NCBI GenBank assembly: GCA_011800805.1
Contig: MPNW01000023.1
Location: forward strand, 247,819 to 311,818
Length of the DNA: 64,000 nt
DNA from: Hirudo medicinalis
Lineage: Eukaryota > Annelida > Clitellata > Hirudinida > Hirudinidae
Reading direction: 5' to 3'
Position numbers and translations under genes: made by a program. The first letter of the stretch is position 1. Every line of letters starts with the position of its first letter. This document shows, in pieces, positions 10,161 to 22,260 of the stretch. The notes beneath the pieces are model-generated. The model did no database searches. It saw only the letters and a list, made by a program, of their open reading frames with translations, and was not told where the DNA came from.

Positions 10161-13100
10161 TTAGATCTGGCCATAACCAGAGTAATCCCTCTTCTTTTTT
10201 GTAATTTTGTGGCAGACTACTGTCAGAAGAATGACTAAGATGAGAATCCCAAGTGAGCATAGGATAGCAATATTGATGTAATTTGGGATAATAGCTGTAA
10301 AATGAAAGTAAATAAAAGGTAAGTAAAATGAAGTTAAATAAAATTTTATAGTTGAACACAAAATAATATATTGTACACAAATTACTATTTTGACAACAAA
10401 ATTAAGCAATGTAGATGATTGCTATCTTATAAGACCTAATTAGCAAGACCTATTTATGGGAATGTAATCAAATCGATTTAAAATCGCTTTTAAAATTAAT
10501 AATAACGGCAAATTATGGAATTAAAATTATTTAACATAATTTTTAACTTATTTATAGTATATAGCAAACCATCCTGATTAGAACCATACTTTTAGTACTT
10601 AAACCATATTCTAACATTACTTTTACTTATTGGTCAAAACATGACAAGAGCTAAAATGATAAACCAGATCAGAGATTCTTTTAACAATCACAAATTAGAT
10701 CACAATAACTCACGCATGACTTCAACTTGGCATTCTTTTTCCCAATCAGACAAGGAATTTTCTTCAGTCAATTCAAGGAATTTTGAAAGAGGACACTTGA
10801 CATCACAACCTAGGACAAAATGATTAATGTTAACATAGTATCAAATTGATGACTTTGGTAGATGATAACAAAATTAAAACATGCACCATTTTTCTATGGT
10901 GATTAAATGTAATTTCAATTAAAGTAAAGTACCTCGTAAGGTAAATTTAAATGAATATTTCTCTAATATCAATCCAAACATTGAAATCAATAGATAGGCA
11001 ATTCAACATTCAAAATAGCTTTTAAGATCTACCTGGTATCTGAAATTCAAAGGGTTTCTCATTGGTGTCATTTCTGTAAGAAATTACCACATAGTGATCA
11101 GTTGTTCCATTATCAAAGCTGGTCTGGAAGACATCGATCATGGCACAGGATGCATATGAAGGAGAAATACGATTGAAAACTTTCAAGGAGCTTAAGAAGG
11201 CAGACATGGTGTCATCATGCTGTTAAGAGCAAGGACAAGATTACAACAAAAAGCAAATAAACACATTAAATCAAGTTTGTTAAATATTTAGTTTTATTTA
11301 TTATTTTTGTTAAATAAAATATTAAAATTTAAACTAAAAATGGCATTTAATAAGGTTAAAAATTTCAAAAACAATTAAAGAATTTAGAAATGAAAATGGT
11401 TAAACAAAACAATTACCAAACAAATTATTCGGACCCATTTTAATTCTATAAAAGTGCAAGTCAATAAATGTTGCTAATATTGGAATCATACCACTAGGAC
11501 TTATAGTTGCACAAAATTATATGAGGTAATGCAGTTAGGAGATGAAAAAAGCTGTCAACAGCTAAAGACAATAAAGCTACTTACAGCAGAATAAATGTAT
11601 GCCTTTTTTACTTCTTTACTTTTTTTCACCATTGAGTTGATATCACTAATAATCTTGAAAAGTAAACTTCCTATTTAATGAAAGTAATTTCAGTTAAATA
11701 TAGTCAATTAATTGAAGAAATTCATTGCTGATGACTGAAACCATTGATTAAAGTATATCAAATCCTGTCAGTTAAATGAGTTTTGATATAACAAAACAGG
11801 TGAAATTAAAACATTAAACAGAATAGGGCCAAATGTACATAATGACATGAAGGCTCAATATGTAAACTCAAGCATGACATATTTCTCTCAGTTGCAATGT
11901 GAAATAAAAAAAGAAAGCAAGATGAACAAAAACTGCTTTAAATTTTCATAATATTACACTTGACTGTTACTATATATATATATATATATATTTATATTCA
12001 AGTATTTGTTGTTCGAATGTTGATCATCAATGATAAACAACTATGTGAATAATGACAAACCTCCTTTTAGTCTAGCTTCATTTTTCCTATTATACTGAAG
12101 ATCAAACTGGATGGAATTCATGTCATTAAGGATTGTAAACACAGATTTTCCATAGAACTTCTCATAAACCCAATCAGGTAGAGTGAAGTTATGCTTACTC
12201 TAAAACATATTTGTTGCTATTTAGCAATAGTTACTGAGACTTTCATTATCATGAAAATTAAAAAAATACTTAGTGCATCAAGACAACTTCTAAGATTCCA
12301 CATTACATTTATATACCACACACAAATTCCCAAAGAATTAAAATTTGTGGTTCCTAATATAAGCAAAAACCAATTGATGTAATGTATTCTAAATCAAATC
12401 TTCATCAGTCATTTTTTTCAAGATCCCACAAATTTCAACAATGGCTAAAGTCAGCAAATACTAATTGACAGTGTTGGTAAATTATTATTATGTCAATATT
12501 ATATATCAATTATATTTATTCTTATTGGAATTATTTCAGTTCTGTCTCCTTACCTCACAATAAATGACATCGTGAATTTCCCAAATATTACTGATGCTAA
12601 GATTCAATTTCTTTGTTTTGTTTGAAACAAATACAAAAAATTCCTGTTGAGAAGAATTACAGTTATTTGAATCAAACTCAAAAATTAAACACATTCAGAA
12701 CAGATTCTTTTGCAAAAAGAAATAAAGTAGATTGAATAAATGCTGTACTTTGTACTGGTCATGAAGGTGGGACACTTCTTCACTCTCTAGTATCTCCTTG
12801 TAGACTTTGTCATATTTTGGGCATTTGGAATCCATGTGAAGAAGCTATATCAAGTATAAAGTTAACAACACAAATTATTCTCTAATAAAAGATTATCTTA
12901 AAGTAATACGAACATTATCCTCCAATTTGGGAATAGTATGAACCGGAATTGGCTGCCACAACAGATTCTTATTCCAGATTTGATTTCCCGATGGAGGATA
13001 TAACCCTGCCAAATTACAGTAGGCACTCATTAGAGTCCTTTCTACATCTGTACTTCTAATTTCAATCTGGGAGTAAGCATAAAAATAAATTTGACTTTTG

Positions 13101-14598
13101 AAGCAGTTATTAAAAAAAGATAAAAATAAGCTTAACAATCCAAACAACTCAAACAATCCAAGTACTCAAGAACTGCGAGTCTTTGAAATTACCTTAAAAT
13201 TTTGTAATTTGGAAATATGAAAGTGAAAGAAGCATAATGGCTCCTTACAAATACATGCATTTAAGTGAAACCTTTGATAAGTTTTAAAATGTTAAGAAAT
13301 GTGTAATGCGTGATGGATGTACCTACTACTGGGAAAACCCAACCCATTTGCAAGTTAAAAACAAATTATGGTAAAACACAATAATGATTCTAAAGATATA
13401 AAATTGATGATACATCATTTTTATGTTATTAAGTACTAACTTAAAAGTAATAACATTTAATAATTTAATGTTTGGATGCACACGTGCAGGTTGGCTGAAC
13501 GGGTTATGTTCCTGCATGCAGCGGTAATGGCAACAGTTGCAATGTGTTCTGCTTGAAACCCAACCTGCACTGCTGCAAGTGCTGCATAAATAGTTAATAA
13601 AAAAGTGCCTCTGATGCTATGCATATGAGCGCTATATAAATGAAGTACATTTACATTTAAAGGTCTGATCAAACTAAAGATTTCAACCATAATTATTTCA
13701 AACCTCATGTCTGTCATAGGAAGAATTTAAGAGTTTGTGCTCTGGGCTCATCATATACTTTTCTCTTAAAAACTTTCCCAATTCAAAATGTTGCTGCATT
13801 CCAAGCTGAAGTGAAAGTTGATGTTTTTAATTATTGAGTGATTAAAACTTTATGAGGGTTATAACTTTCACTAGCATTATTATTCAGTAAAATCATACAA
13901 TGTCTTCAAATATTGCCTCACATGATGTACTTGATTAATAAATCTCAAATGTAATCAATTTGCTGCATTAATTATCTTTTTTTTGCAAAAGAAACATGCT
14001 TTGCTCCAATATGTAAAAACCTTTATGAATCTCTAATTGCAATCAGATATAAAGAAAGTTTTAGGATTAATCAACCCCTTAGATGAATTATATATTGCAA
14101 TTGATGTGGGACGTCTATTCTTTGTACTAAATAAAAGCTAACCCTGGTCAACTGTCCATATCCTTGCGGCCAATTTGATTCGTTATAGTTATTTGACTCA
14201 AAATTAACTAGGGGACTCCTGTCTCCATGACGGTAAAGCTGCATATGAAAATAACTAGTTACTCCAACAATAATCAAATCCACAAGTTATTTATAATGAT
14301 CACCAATTAACATGACTAGAAAATAAAATGGCAAAGGCTTTTATTTAAGCAATCCACAATAGGCATTAATCTCACCTAAATTATCATTAATGATTTTTCT
14401 AACATTTTGTAACAAGCACTTAAAAAGTAACACTTGCATAATGTTTTCATTCACTTGATTCACACATTAATTGTGTAACACCAGCACAATACTTACGATG
14501 TGGGTCATAACTATTTCTTCTTTCACATCCTTTGCAGAAGTCAGAAACGGCAAAACTACGAAGCACATAGCGTATACTAATACCATGTTCATATCCAT
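10161..14598 (-). CDS. ACP2: Lysosomal acid phosphatase (histidine acid phosphatase, ACP2-like)
   Basis: Hydrolyses phosphate monoesters in the lysosome. Eleven exons, all GT-AG and in phase: 14598-14497, 14238-14143, 13805-13704, 13066-12914, 12844-12749, 12643-12554, 12193-12061, 11670-11585, 11219-11033, 10809-10714, 10294-10161; 424 residues, human ACP2 has 423. A signal peptide opens the protein (VLVYAMCFVVLPFLTSA). The phosphohistidine motif LYRHGDRSP begins exon 2; the proton-donor HDD begins exon 9 after AYIYSA. RSTDVERTLMSAYCNLAGL and WQPIPVHTIP are near-identical to the vertebrate family, and Cys pairs such as PSYASC and CDVKCP are kept. The last exon encodes one membrane span (ILCSLGILILVILLTVV), a basic stop-transfer KKKR and a tail ending GYGQI, a YxxI-type lysosomal sorting signal. 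A SINE sits in the intron at 13481-13660. Prostatic-type paralogues lack such a tail, so ACP2 is favoured. Confidence 0.96.
11972..11992. repeat. (TA)n microsatellite
   Basis: About ten TA units within an acid phosphatase intron. Confidence 0.85.
13481..13660 (+). repeat. SINE, longest copy in the window
   Basis: Starts near GTGCAGGTTGGCTGAACGG and includes GCAGCGGTAATGGCAACAG, AAGTGCCTCTGATGCTATGC and GAGCGCTATATAAATGAAG, ending in a TACATTTACATTTAAA tail. Related copies are at 5511, 24035, 26645, 39462, 43114 and 47988. The GCGCTATATAAAT tail block is of a type common in invertebrate SINEs. It lies in acid phosphatase intron 3, so it is tolerated in a transcribed gene. Confidence 0.75.
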
Positions 14599-14715
14599 CG
14601 AAATGAACTGATTCCCAAACTAAAACTGAATTATGTAGTCGCAACTGACTATATTAGACTAAAACCAGAAAATACAAAGAACACGGACTCACAAAAGCCT
14701 ATAAAAAGAGATACA

Positions 14716-14725
14716 GTCACATGAT
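14716..14725. promoter_or_regulatory. CLEAR-like MiT/TFE E-box upstream of the acid phosphatase gene
   Basis: GTCACATGAT lies 118-127 bases upstream of the acid phosphatase start codon. The TFEB/MITF lysosomal-gene consensus is GTCACGTGAC; this has the CACATG core and eight of ten matches. It is a short motif, so chance is possible; position and gene function make it plausible. Confidence 0.35.
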
Positions 14726-14760
14726 ATCCAAGAATGACATTTAAAACACAAAGGATGTTT

Positions 14761-14772
14761 TGGCCAATCAGA
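14761..14772. promoter_or_regulatory. CCAAT box near the acid phosphatase promoter
   Basis: TTGGCCAATCAG lies about 165 bases upstream of the acid phosphatase start codon and reads as a CCAAT box on the plus strand, with TTGG in the palindromic half. NF-Y sites are often found at this distance. Confidence 0.35.
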
Positions 14773-14799
14773 TGATGCGTGAATATTAATAACTACTAC

Positions 14800-15317
14800 G
14801 TAAAATAGCTACAACATTTCTCCCACCCCACCATAGCGATAGTTAATATTCACAGTGACAAACCCAGGTGAGGGGAGATAAATACATTTTAACTGGTTTT
14901 AATTATCGTTATCTCAACATTTAACAAATATCATCGGCATAAAATTGGCAAAAAAAACTCACAGGTAGCGACCTGTGGTACTTAACTCTATCCCTACACT
15001 TAACCTTAACCCTACCTCATAAACCTGGAAATCTCAGTAGAACTGACAAAAGTTGTTGCCTGTGATTTGACTTTTGCCCGTCACTTCTCCAACCACTAAT
15101 CAACTCAAAAAAATATTCACGACAAGAACATGAGGACGATTCTTGCACGTTAAAATTTGTACAGACCCCGGTTGATTGATTAATTAAGAGCGAAATAGAT
15201 ATAGCGGAGCAATATTTGAACATGGCGCATGACAACTGCTTAAATTGGCAGTCTAGATTTTTTGAGGATCCCCTAACCCTGAAATTAATTAATTTAATGT
15301 TTAGTCAGACCTAGGAA
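14800..15317. other. Non-coding, no feature recognised
   Basis: Contains repeated TAACCC/CTAACCTTAACC-like phrases near 14990-15015 and 15275, but no gene. A chance minus-strand frame at 15017-15235 has no family resemblance. Confidence 0.4.
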
Positions 15318-15785
15318 ATGGTATTCAAACATCAAAACCAAGCAGAGATGGAAATAAAGTCGTACATGAACAAGAAACGCATTGGTGTCTCGGATGACCC
15401 TCTTTCCTTCTGGAAGGTGTATCGTAACGATCTACCAGCCTTAGCAAAGCTGGCAAGATTATATTTAAGCCCATCCATCTCAAGTGATAGTGAAGGGGAG
15501 TTCAGAAGGACACGGTGAAACTTTTGCTAAAGAATGTGGAAACACTACTGTTTCTTAAGTTGTAGCGACAGCGGCATTGACGACGAAGACGAGTTCGCTA
15601 CAAAGTTTAATTATAACAACGGCAACAATGCTCCGACTGACAACGTAACTGCTGGAGTAGCGTAGCAGCGTAGCGACGTAGCGGGAAGAGTAGGGGAGAG
15701 AAGGGAAGAATGCCCTGACGTCATCTGATTAAGTCATCGCTGATAGGGCTAGGATCAGCACGTGATTATGATGGATGTGGGATCC
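15318..15785 (+). mobile_element. hAT element 3' end (transposase C-terminus and tail)
   Basis: The frame at 15318-15518 carries SDDPLSFWKVYRNDLPALAK and LARLYLSPSI, the PLxFWK...LAKLA block of the hAT dimerisation domain. A frame break follows; the next piece (about 15555-15665) continues as SGIDDEDEFATKFNYNNGNN and ends TAGVA-stop. The DNA from about 15560 to 15780 is repeated in inverted orientation at 46117-46560, where the same C-terminal peptide occurs. The shared right end reads GGGCTAGGATCAGCACGTGA. The transposase is broken and non-functional here. Confidence 0.75.
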
Positions 15786-16265
15786 CACAAGGTATAACTT
15801 AACATAAGCATAGTGTCATTCCATATGTTGCCCCAAGTACCTGATTTTATTCCACCAAATGACAGATTTTATGATAACTTGCATTCTGATGTGAAATAGA
15901 AGTTCGAATATTTTAAAATGCGATTATATTTCATTTAGAAGATTTACTTCATTCCCGGCTATAAACCCCGACTAAAATTTCCCCGGTCGATTCCTAATTA
16001 CCAACCTGGTATAAATCATACATTTGTATTTTATTAAAAGTCATTATTAGTTGTAAAGTTTTTTTTTTAGACCTTAAGAAACATGATTAAATTAAAGAGG
16101 ATTTGGAGGATTGCGTGCGAACGTGCCAGTAATATTCTCGTGCCTTAACTTAAAATAAGTTTATAGTACTAAACTCGATAAACAAAACATGCGGTTGGAT
16201 TCGTCTTCTTTTGCTGATTATTTTATTTCCGAATTTTGTTGCTTGGTTCGATTCTGAACTTGGAC
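15786..16265. other. Non-coding, no feature recognised
   Basis: AT-rich, perhaps partly the 5' region of the LINE that starts near 16266. No gene. Confidence 0.4.
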
Positions 16266-18695
16266 CTAATACTGACTACGAACCAATCCTAATCTCAATA
16301 TGTCTCGCAAAACTGTGAAAAACGAGGAATCTGCTATGGACAGCGATGACTTTGCTGAGAAGGTGAAAGCAAAATTAATGCCCAGTATCGAAAGACTGAT
16401 GAGAGAGATCATTAAACAGGAAGTTGCAAATCTGGTTTCCGAGGCTGTCAGAAGTGAGCTGAGGTCTATGACAGCAGGATTCAACAAAATAGTTGAAGAA
16501 AATCGAAGTCTAAAAATCAGGGTTNAAAAGGAAGGAAACTGCTTATGGAAAAAAAAATTGCAGCAGTCTGAACATGGAATGGCTTTGTGTATCTCAAAAG
16601 CACTGAATCTTCGAGGCCCGTTCGGATACAGGATCTGGAGGGGCTGGAGAAGTTGATCTAAGGCAAGAAATTTATGTTTACCCCCTCGAAGATGGCTTCT
16701 GTTTCGAATTTTGATTTTGATTTTGATAAAGAAGATTCTGTTTTTCAATTAGAAGATATTGACCCAGACTATAATTTTGTGAATAAGGAATTCTCACATT
16801 CATATATAACACCTGAAGATTTTGCTGGTCTGCCAAAAATTCCAATTGATATCTCATTTCTCCATATAAATTGTAGAAGCTTAACAAACAAAATTCACGA
16901 CACCAACGTACTGAATAATAGGGTAAAAGCCAAAATAATTGGAACTCAAAGTCACGCTTGATCAGATCAGGAAAAATGGAGATTGCATATTGTTGGGAGA
17001 TTTCAATTTTGACGTAAGGAGTTTTTGACGACATCGTTAATTCATTGCCTGCATCCATAGATCAACCAACAAGAATAACATCAAAGAGCGCGACCGTTAT
17101 CGATAACATCTTCACGAACGTATTCGATAGAAACAGTTTTTCTAAAATTATAGTAGACGACATTTCGGATCATCTTCCCATCTNCATCGCTAATTATCGG
17201 CCCATATCTGTTCTTCCGTACTTCTCCAAATATTTTGAGAAAACAATATATAATCGAACAATTTCTTTCTTGGAAAAACATTCCATTATAAAAAATAATC
17301 AATTCGGCTTTTGGCAAAACCACTCAAAATACATGCCAATCGCACTTCTCCAGACGAAAATCTCTCACAGATTGGATCAAGGTCAATTTACTGTTGGATT
17401 GTTTCTGGATCTTGCTAAGGCTTTTGACACAGTAAATCATGATATTCTCTTGGAAAAACTTCATCATTATGGTATCCGAGGCAAATGTTTTCCTTGGTTT
17501 AAAAGTTATTTAAAAAATCGGAGTCAGATGGTTTCATATGCAAATCAAACATCGTCGTTGGCAGCTGTTAACCTGGGTGTTCCACAGGGTTCAATCTTGG
17601 GGCCACTTTTGTTTTTGATTTATATCAATGACTTGTGTAACTCCTCTGATCATCTTGAGTACTTACTGTTCGCAGATGACACAAATGTTTTTCTGTCTGG
17701 AAATAATATTACTCTAACATGAAAACTGGGCTTGAGAAGTTGGCAGAGTGGTTCAGGGCAAACCTCTTGTCTCTCAACACTAAACAAACAGTATATATGT
17801 TTTTTCATAAAGCAAGGAAAAAATTCGTCGTGGACGATTGTAACATCTATATTAGTAATTCTGTTATATCTCGTGTTGAATCGTGTAGATTTCTTGGAGT
17901 CATTATAGACCAACATCTATCATTCAAGCAACATTTTCAGTACATAGTGGCAAAGATTTCTAAAAATATTGGCATAATTTATCGCATACGTCGTTATATA
18001 AATATAAAAACAGTAATTACTCTGTATTATTCAGTTATCTGTCCATATTTAAATTATTGTAATTTAACTTGGGCTTGTAACTACTCAACTTGCTTAAAAC
18101 CTTTACTTAATCTTTAAAAAAATCTTACGTGTTGCTTTTTGTTTGCCATATAATTCTCATACCGATTATGCATTTGTAAATTTAAACATACTTAAAATTC
18201 ATCAAATAAATAATTTCCATTTGGCCATTCTTATGTATAAAGTATATCACCACATGTTGCCTCGTCTTTTCGATAGTTTGTTTTCAAAAATATCTTATTT
18301 ACACACATACTCTGTTCGCTCGTCAAATAATTACAGATCAGCTTTTGCTAAATCTGTCACTGGCTCTCGTAGTATTGTTTGCATGAGACCCAAGATTTAC
18401 TCTACTGTTCCACGTAATATTACCAACCTTTCTAACCTTTACGCTTTTAAGAAGGCATTAAAACACTTTATTAATAACTCTAAATAACCATGTGTATTAC
18501 TCAATATTACTTAGTATTCCTCACATTATTGGGACATTGAAACGCAACTTTATTCATCAATGATAATAGGACGTCTGTTAGCGGGAGTTTTTCCTTTACG
18601 ACGTTCCTTTTTTTCCTTTCGGTTCCAACTGGTTGTACTGGTTTTGTGTTTCAATAAAAAAAAATAAAAGGAAAAAAAAATAAAATTGTGTCATT
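16266..18695 (+). mobile_element. Non-LTR retrotransposon (Jockey/CR1-type LINE), degenerate copy
   Basis: Ordered remains of a two-ORF LINE. ORF1 piece at 16300-16656 begins MSRKTVKNEESAMDSDDF and is predicted to be a coiled coil. Next come endonuclease fragments at 16674-17190 (FLHINCRSLTNKIHD, later RITSKSATVIDNIF and DDISDHLPI), then a reverse transcriptase and C-terminal region. The element ends in an A-rich tail at about 18650-18690. Single N bases at 16525 and 17184 sit exactly where ORF1 and the linker between endonuclease and RT lose their normal length, so they probably mark collapsed gaps and not single unknown bases. C-terminal peptides of the same family recur at 45420-45690. Confidence 0.85.
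17191..18487 (+). pseudogene. LINE reverse transcriptase, broken
   Basis: RNA-templated DNA polymerase of the LINE. Visible motifs in order: NYRPISVLPYFSKYFEK (RT0/1), LFLDLAKAFDTVNHDIL with the first catalytic Asp, GVPQGSILGPLLFLIYIND, and FADDTNVF with the catalytic Asp pair (F in place of Y). A stop codon follows NNITLT at about 17720; the thumb continues in another frame (AEWFRANLLSLNTKQT, SCRFLGVIIDQHLSF), then a further frame change leads to MYKVYHHMLPRLFDSLF and ends at 18487. At least two frame breaks make it inactive. Confidence 0.85.
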
Positions 18696-20170
18696 TATTA
18701 TATACTAGCCAAGGGGGACAAACCCTGGCACAACTTGAAGATATGACCTTTTCTGCTTCTAGCCAAAAGTAATGGGTAAAGAAGGCTCAGGGGGACCATT
18801 GCCTTCCCCCAAATGATGTTCCTGCTAAGATACCCGGCTACGAACAGATAATATTACTGCTCAAGTGTACCGTAAATAAATTTTTCCTAAAGTAAAATAA
18901 ATTAAATTGAATGGTTTTAGTTGGTATAAAAAGTGCATCATTTTGTGTTTTAGGATAAATAATTTTTTCCGTTTTGCCTTCGCGAGTGTACAGTGAAATT
19001 ATCAAATTTATTGAACTCAGACGAATATTTCGTGCGAAATTCACGAAAAACTGGAAATACCCAATATATAAAAATTGTTTGGGTTTCCAACTCGAGAACG
19101 AATGTTAGCCAAGTCATGGGCAAAAGCCATTGGCGACAACCCGTCAGCAGCCACAACCCCAACCCTAAACCTGGAGAACATACGAAATTTTCTCCCCGGG
19201 GGTTGGATTTTGTTCGTGACTTCAAGTAATCTCGAGGACATGTCAAATAAATCTCATGGTAAAAGAGAATCCATCCATAGATTTTACTTTACTAAATTTG
19301 TAAGAAATCAGATTTTTGTTGAACCTTTTATTGAAAAACAAAACACAAGTACAAATGAGAACTCAAAAAGAAATCGACCTAAGAGAAAACTCCCGCTAGC
19401 GGACCTCCTATTGCTAGATAAGGGAATTTTAATTTCAAACAAATAAACCACAAAAAATATTCATTGGTAAAATTCTGTAAACGAATAATGAAATCGCATA
19501 GTCAATGAATTACAAGTTTAAATTAAAATGTTTTAATTAATAAGTGCTTTCATAAAAGAAATTGAAACTCCGTCTGAGGTGCGCCAGCAGGGATACTCAA
19601 AAAGGTAACCCCGTCGCCGAACGTTCCCCGGGCCGGCCCGCATCCGCTGATCAGGCGGATGTCCCTATTGACATTACTGACCCTTCGTTCAATCTTTCTC
19701 AACAAACTTTCTATTGAAAATTATAGAAGAAAACGGAAACAACAGTTAATAGTTTAATAAACAACTGAATTTTACAGTCAACATTAAGCAATTAAGGAAC
19801 TTGTCTACAGTCTTTATACAACAAAGATTCTATCAACAACTTCACCACGACAAGCTACTCGCTGAAACTTCTCACCAACTCCGCGTCCCCAGAACCACAT
19901 AACATAGAACAATTAACAAAACTATTTCAACACTTTCCAACCGCATTCTCTGCTTCATATCATCAACATACCATTCTTGCCTCCTACCTCAATCGCAATG
20001 CAAAGAGAACAACCACAAGAGTAGTAGTAGTTGTAATTTATTAATGTCCTCAGCATAACTTGATGACTAGGACAACAACTCAGACAGCAAAAAGAAAAAA
20101 ACAAAAAAACAATAAACAACAAATAAAAGTTCATAATGTGTAATAGGTGCTGGTCCATATCAGATTTAAC
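18696..20170. other. Repeat-derived spacer with a GC-rich patch
   Basis: No gene. Shared phrases (CGTCTGTTAGCGGGAG near 18571 and its reverse CTCCCGCTAGCGGAC near 19390) bracket part of it and suggest element ends. A GC-rich hairpin patch at 19575-19665 is described separately. A long open frame pair at 18950-19446 lies on both strands of the same stretch and has no family resemblance. Confidence 0.4.
19575..19665. other. GC-rich patch with hairpin
   Basis: Contains CCCCGGGCCGGCCCG and the perfect stem CATCCGC-TGATCAG-GCGGATG. The surrounding sequence is strongly AT-rich, so this is a composition outlier. It does not match an rRNA or tRNA that can be recognised by eye. Confidence 0.5.
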
Positions 20171-21730
20171 TTACTCTAGTGGATTTATTTTGTCCCTTAT
20201 TGCTCTTCTTAGGCTTGATTTGGCCAGATATTCAATTAGGAAATGCTAGACAGTCTCAGCTTCTTGAGGATAGGTTTGGCATTTACTGTCTGCGTGATGC
20301 CTCATCGTCAAGTGGTGTTGTTTTAGAGCGCATTTTCCAAGTTGGAGTCTAGAGATCAAAGTCCCCTTCCTCCTCGAGACACATTGGAATTTCCTCTTTA
20401 CTGACACCATTTTCTCCACTAGCTTATACTGCTTCTCTTCATTGTGTTTCCATCTGGTTTGCCATTGCTGCAGGACATTTTGGTCAATCAATCTCTTTAT
20501 GTCCTTGATTGTTTATGAAATCCAGCATTCAGTTTCATCCTTGGTTGTGGCAGCTTTTGCCAAGGCGTCCACATGCTCATTTCCAGGAATTCCAACACGG
20601 TCGGGTACCCAGACCAGTAGGACTTCTTTGCCTTTTTCGTAAAGTTCTGAAATAGTAGAAATAATAGTTGCAAATGTTCAACTCTTCTGCGCAGGGCTCT
20701 AATCTCGATGGCTGCTAGTTCCATGGAGCTGCTGCTACGGTGACTTGAAATTCTGATACTGAGCTTCAAGTCTTTTTGTTTTATCACTATCCCCGCTTTC
20801 CCATCCTTAAGGCATCTGTGAAACATAGGAGGTTTCCTGAATCCTTTCCTTGGCTACCAGCATCCTCAAGGGATCACCATTACCGAAGGAAAGGTTCATT
20901 TTACCAAACTTTTGGAACTTTAGCCACTAGGGAACAATTTCGTACCGCCTTTCCCTGTTTGCTCTTTTCTGAAAATCTTCGACAAAGTTTCTTGGAATGA
21001 GTGCTTCGATTGTTTTCAACGGCGTGAGCTGCCGTTTCTTTTTCATCATCTTTGTATATAAAAGAAAATAAATTGCTTCGTTATTATTTGCAGTTGATCT
21101 GAGTGCATGATAAGCCATGAGCTTCTGTATGCAAAGATTATGTGGAGGTTCTCCACTTGATGCAGTGCTGATTCCATGCGTAATGCTGCAGCAGATTGCA
21201 GGAGCATGCGCCTTGATCTTCTTGTAGACGTTCTTGATTTGTTCGCCTCCCAGAACAATTGCTTCACAGCCATAGTCCATCACAGATTGAATAGTAGCTC
21301 TGTACACGTGCAGTAGATTCAACTTACTCGATCCCCATGAGCTGCCAGAGATTGCTCTTAAGGCATTAAGACGCTTTAAGCATCTTTGCTCTACTGCTTG
21401 CGCACTCCAAGTTAGCCTTTCTTCTAAGACTATGCCTAAGAAAGTAGCAGTATTAGAGACTGAAAGGAGCTCGTTGCCTTTACTGAGCTCGACATTAGCG
21501 TCCATCCTGTTTCTGTGGAAAAAGCTTCTTGCAACTTATTAGTGGATTTTTTAAAACCATTGACAAATATGTTTTTGCAAGCAGGACATAATATTGTCTG
21601 CATATATCGACAACTGGACTCCATTTATTGGTCTTGCCATCAATCATGACAATGAAGAGAAGTGGACTCAAAACGTTGTCTTGAGGCGTTTACCAAGTGA
21701 TGGGGTCGGGAAAGGGCTGCTCCGACTCTC
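20171..21730 (-). mobile_element. Non-LTR retrotransposon with RNase H (I/Nimb-like), degenerate
   Basis: On the minus strand, from high to low coordinates: RT palm end with PLLFIVMIDG near 21650; thumb and connection at 21505-20927 with NTATFLGIVLEERLTWSAQA, LNALRAISGSSWGSSKL and SVMDYGCEAIVLG; an RNase H end near 20600-20540 reading GIPGNEHVDALAKAATT; then a C-terminal region at 20491-20246 (ISRLQLGKCALKQHHLTMRH). RNase H downstream of RT is typical of the I group. Several frame changes and stops show it is dead. Confidence 0.8.
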
Positions 21731-22260
21731 ATCTGAGTGATGCGGTTCTGGAGGAAATCGAGTATCTAGTGAAGCATTCTGCCCTCAATTTGGAAGAGTT
21801 TGACAATTCCTTCTCTCTCCAGGCCTTCTCTAGGTCAAGGAAAACTCCCAAAGTCATCCTCTTCTGGGTGGAGGAAACAGCAACATCTTGCACTTATCTG
21901 ACGATATTATTGATCAGTGTCTTGTAAAGTTTAGCTGCCCTGTTACTAACAAAGGCCTTCTGGCAGTGGCAACTCTTCACATTTTCCTCAACAATAGTCT
22001 TTGTGGCTTGTCTTATACTCCTTTTGATGGGTTGTTGCTCCAAATCTGGATGTTTCAACCCAAAATGTTTGCGTAGCGCAATATTGCTACTACTGTTATT
22101 GCACTATTGGATGATTTGCAGACAGAAAATTCAATAAACACCCATGGCCATCATTTTAGCTCAAAACACCAATGGTCAACAAAATGATCACTAAATTAAG
22201 AGCATTTAATTAATCCTGATTGGCCTGGTCGAATAAAGTGAGTATCTAGGAGTGCTTGAC
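21731..22260. other. LINE-derived spacer
   Basis: Probably the upstream RT part of the I-like element (minus strand reads LEKAWRE near 21830 in broken frames). No host gene. Confidence 0.4.

Noticed and set aside
18950..19446. Overlapping frames of 66-123 codons on both strands
   Set aside because: They lie antiparallel over the same bases, have no family resemblance and no splice or poly(A) context.
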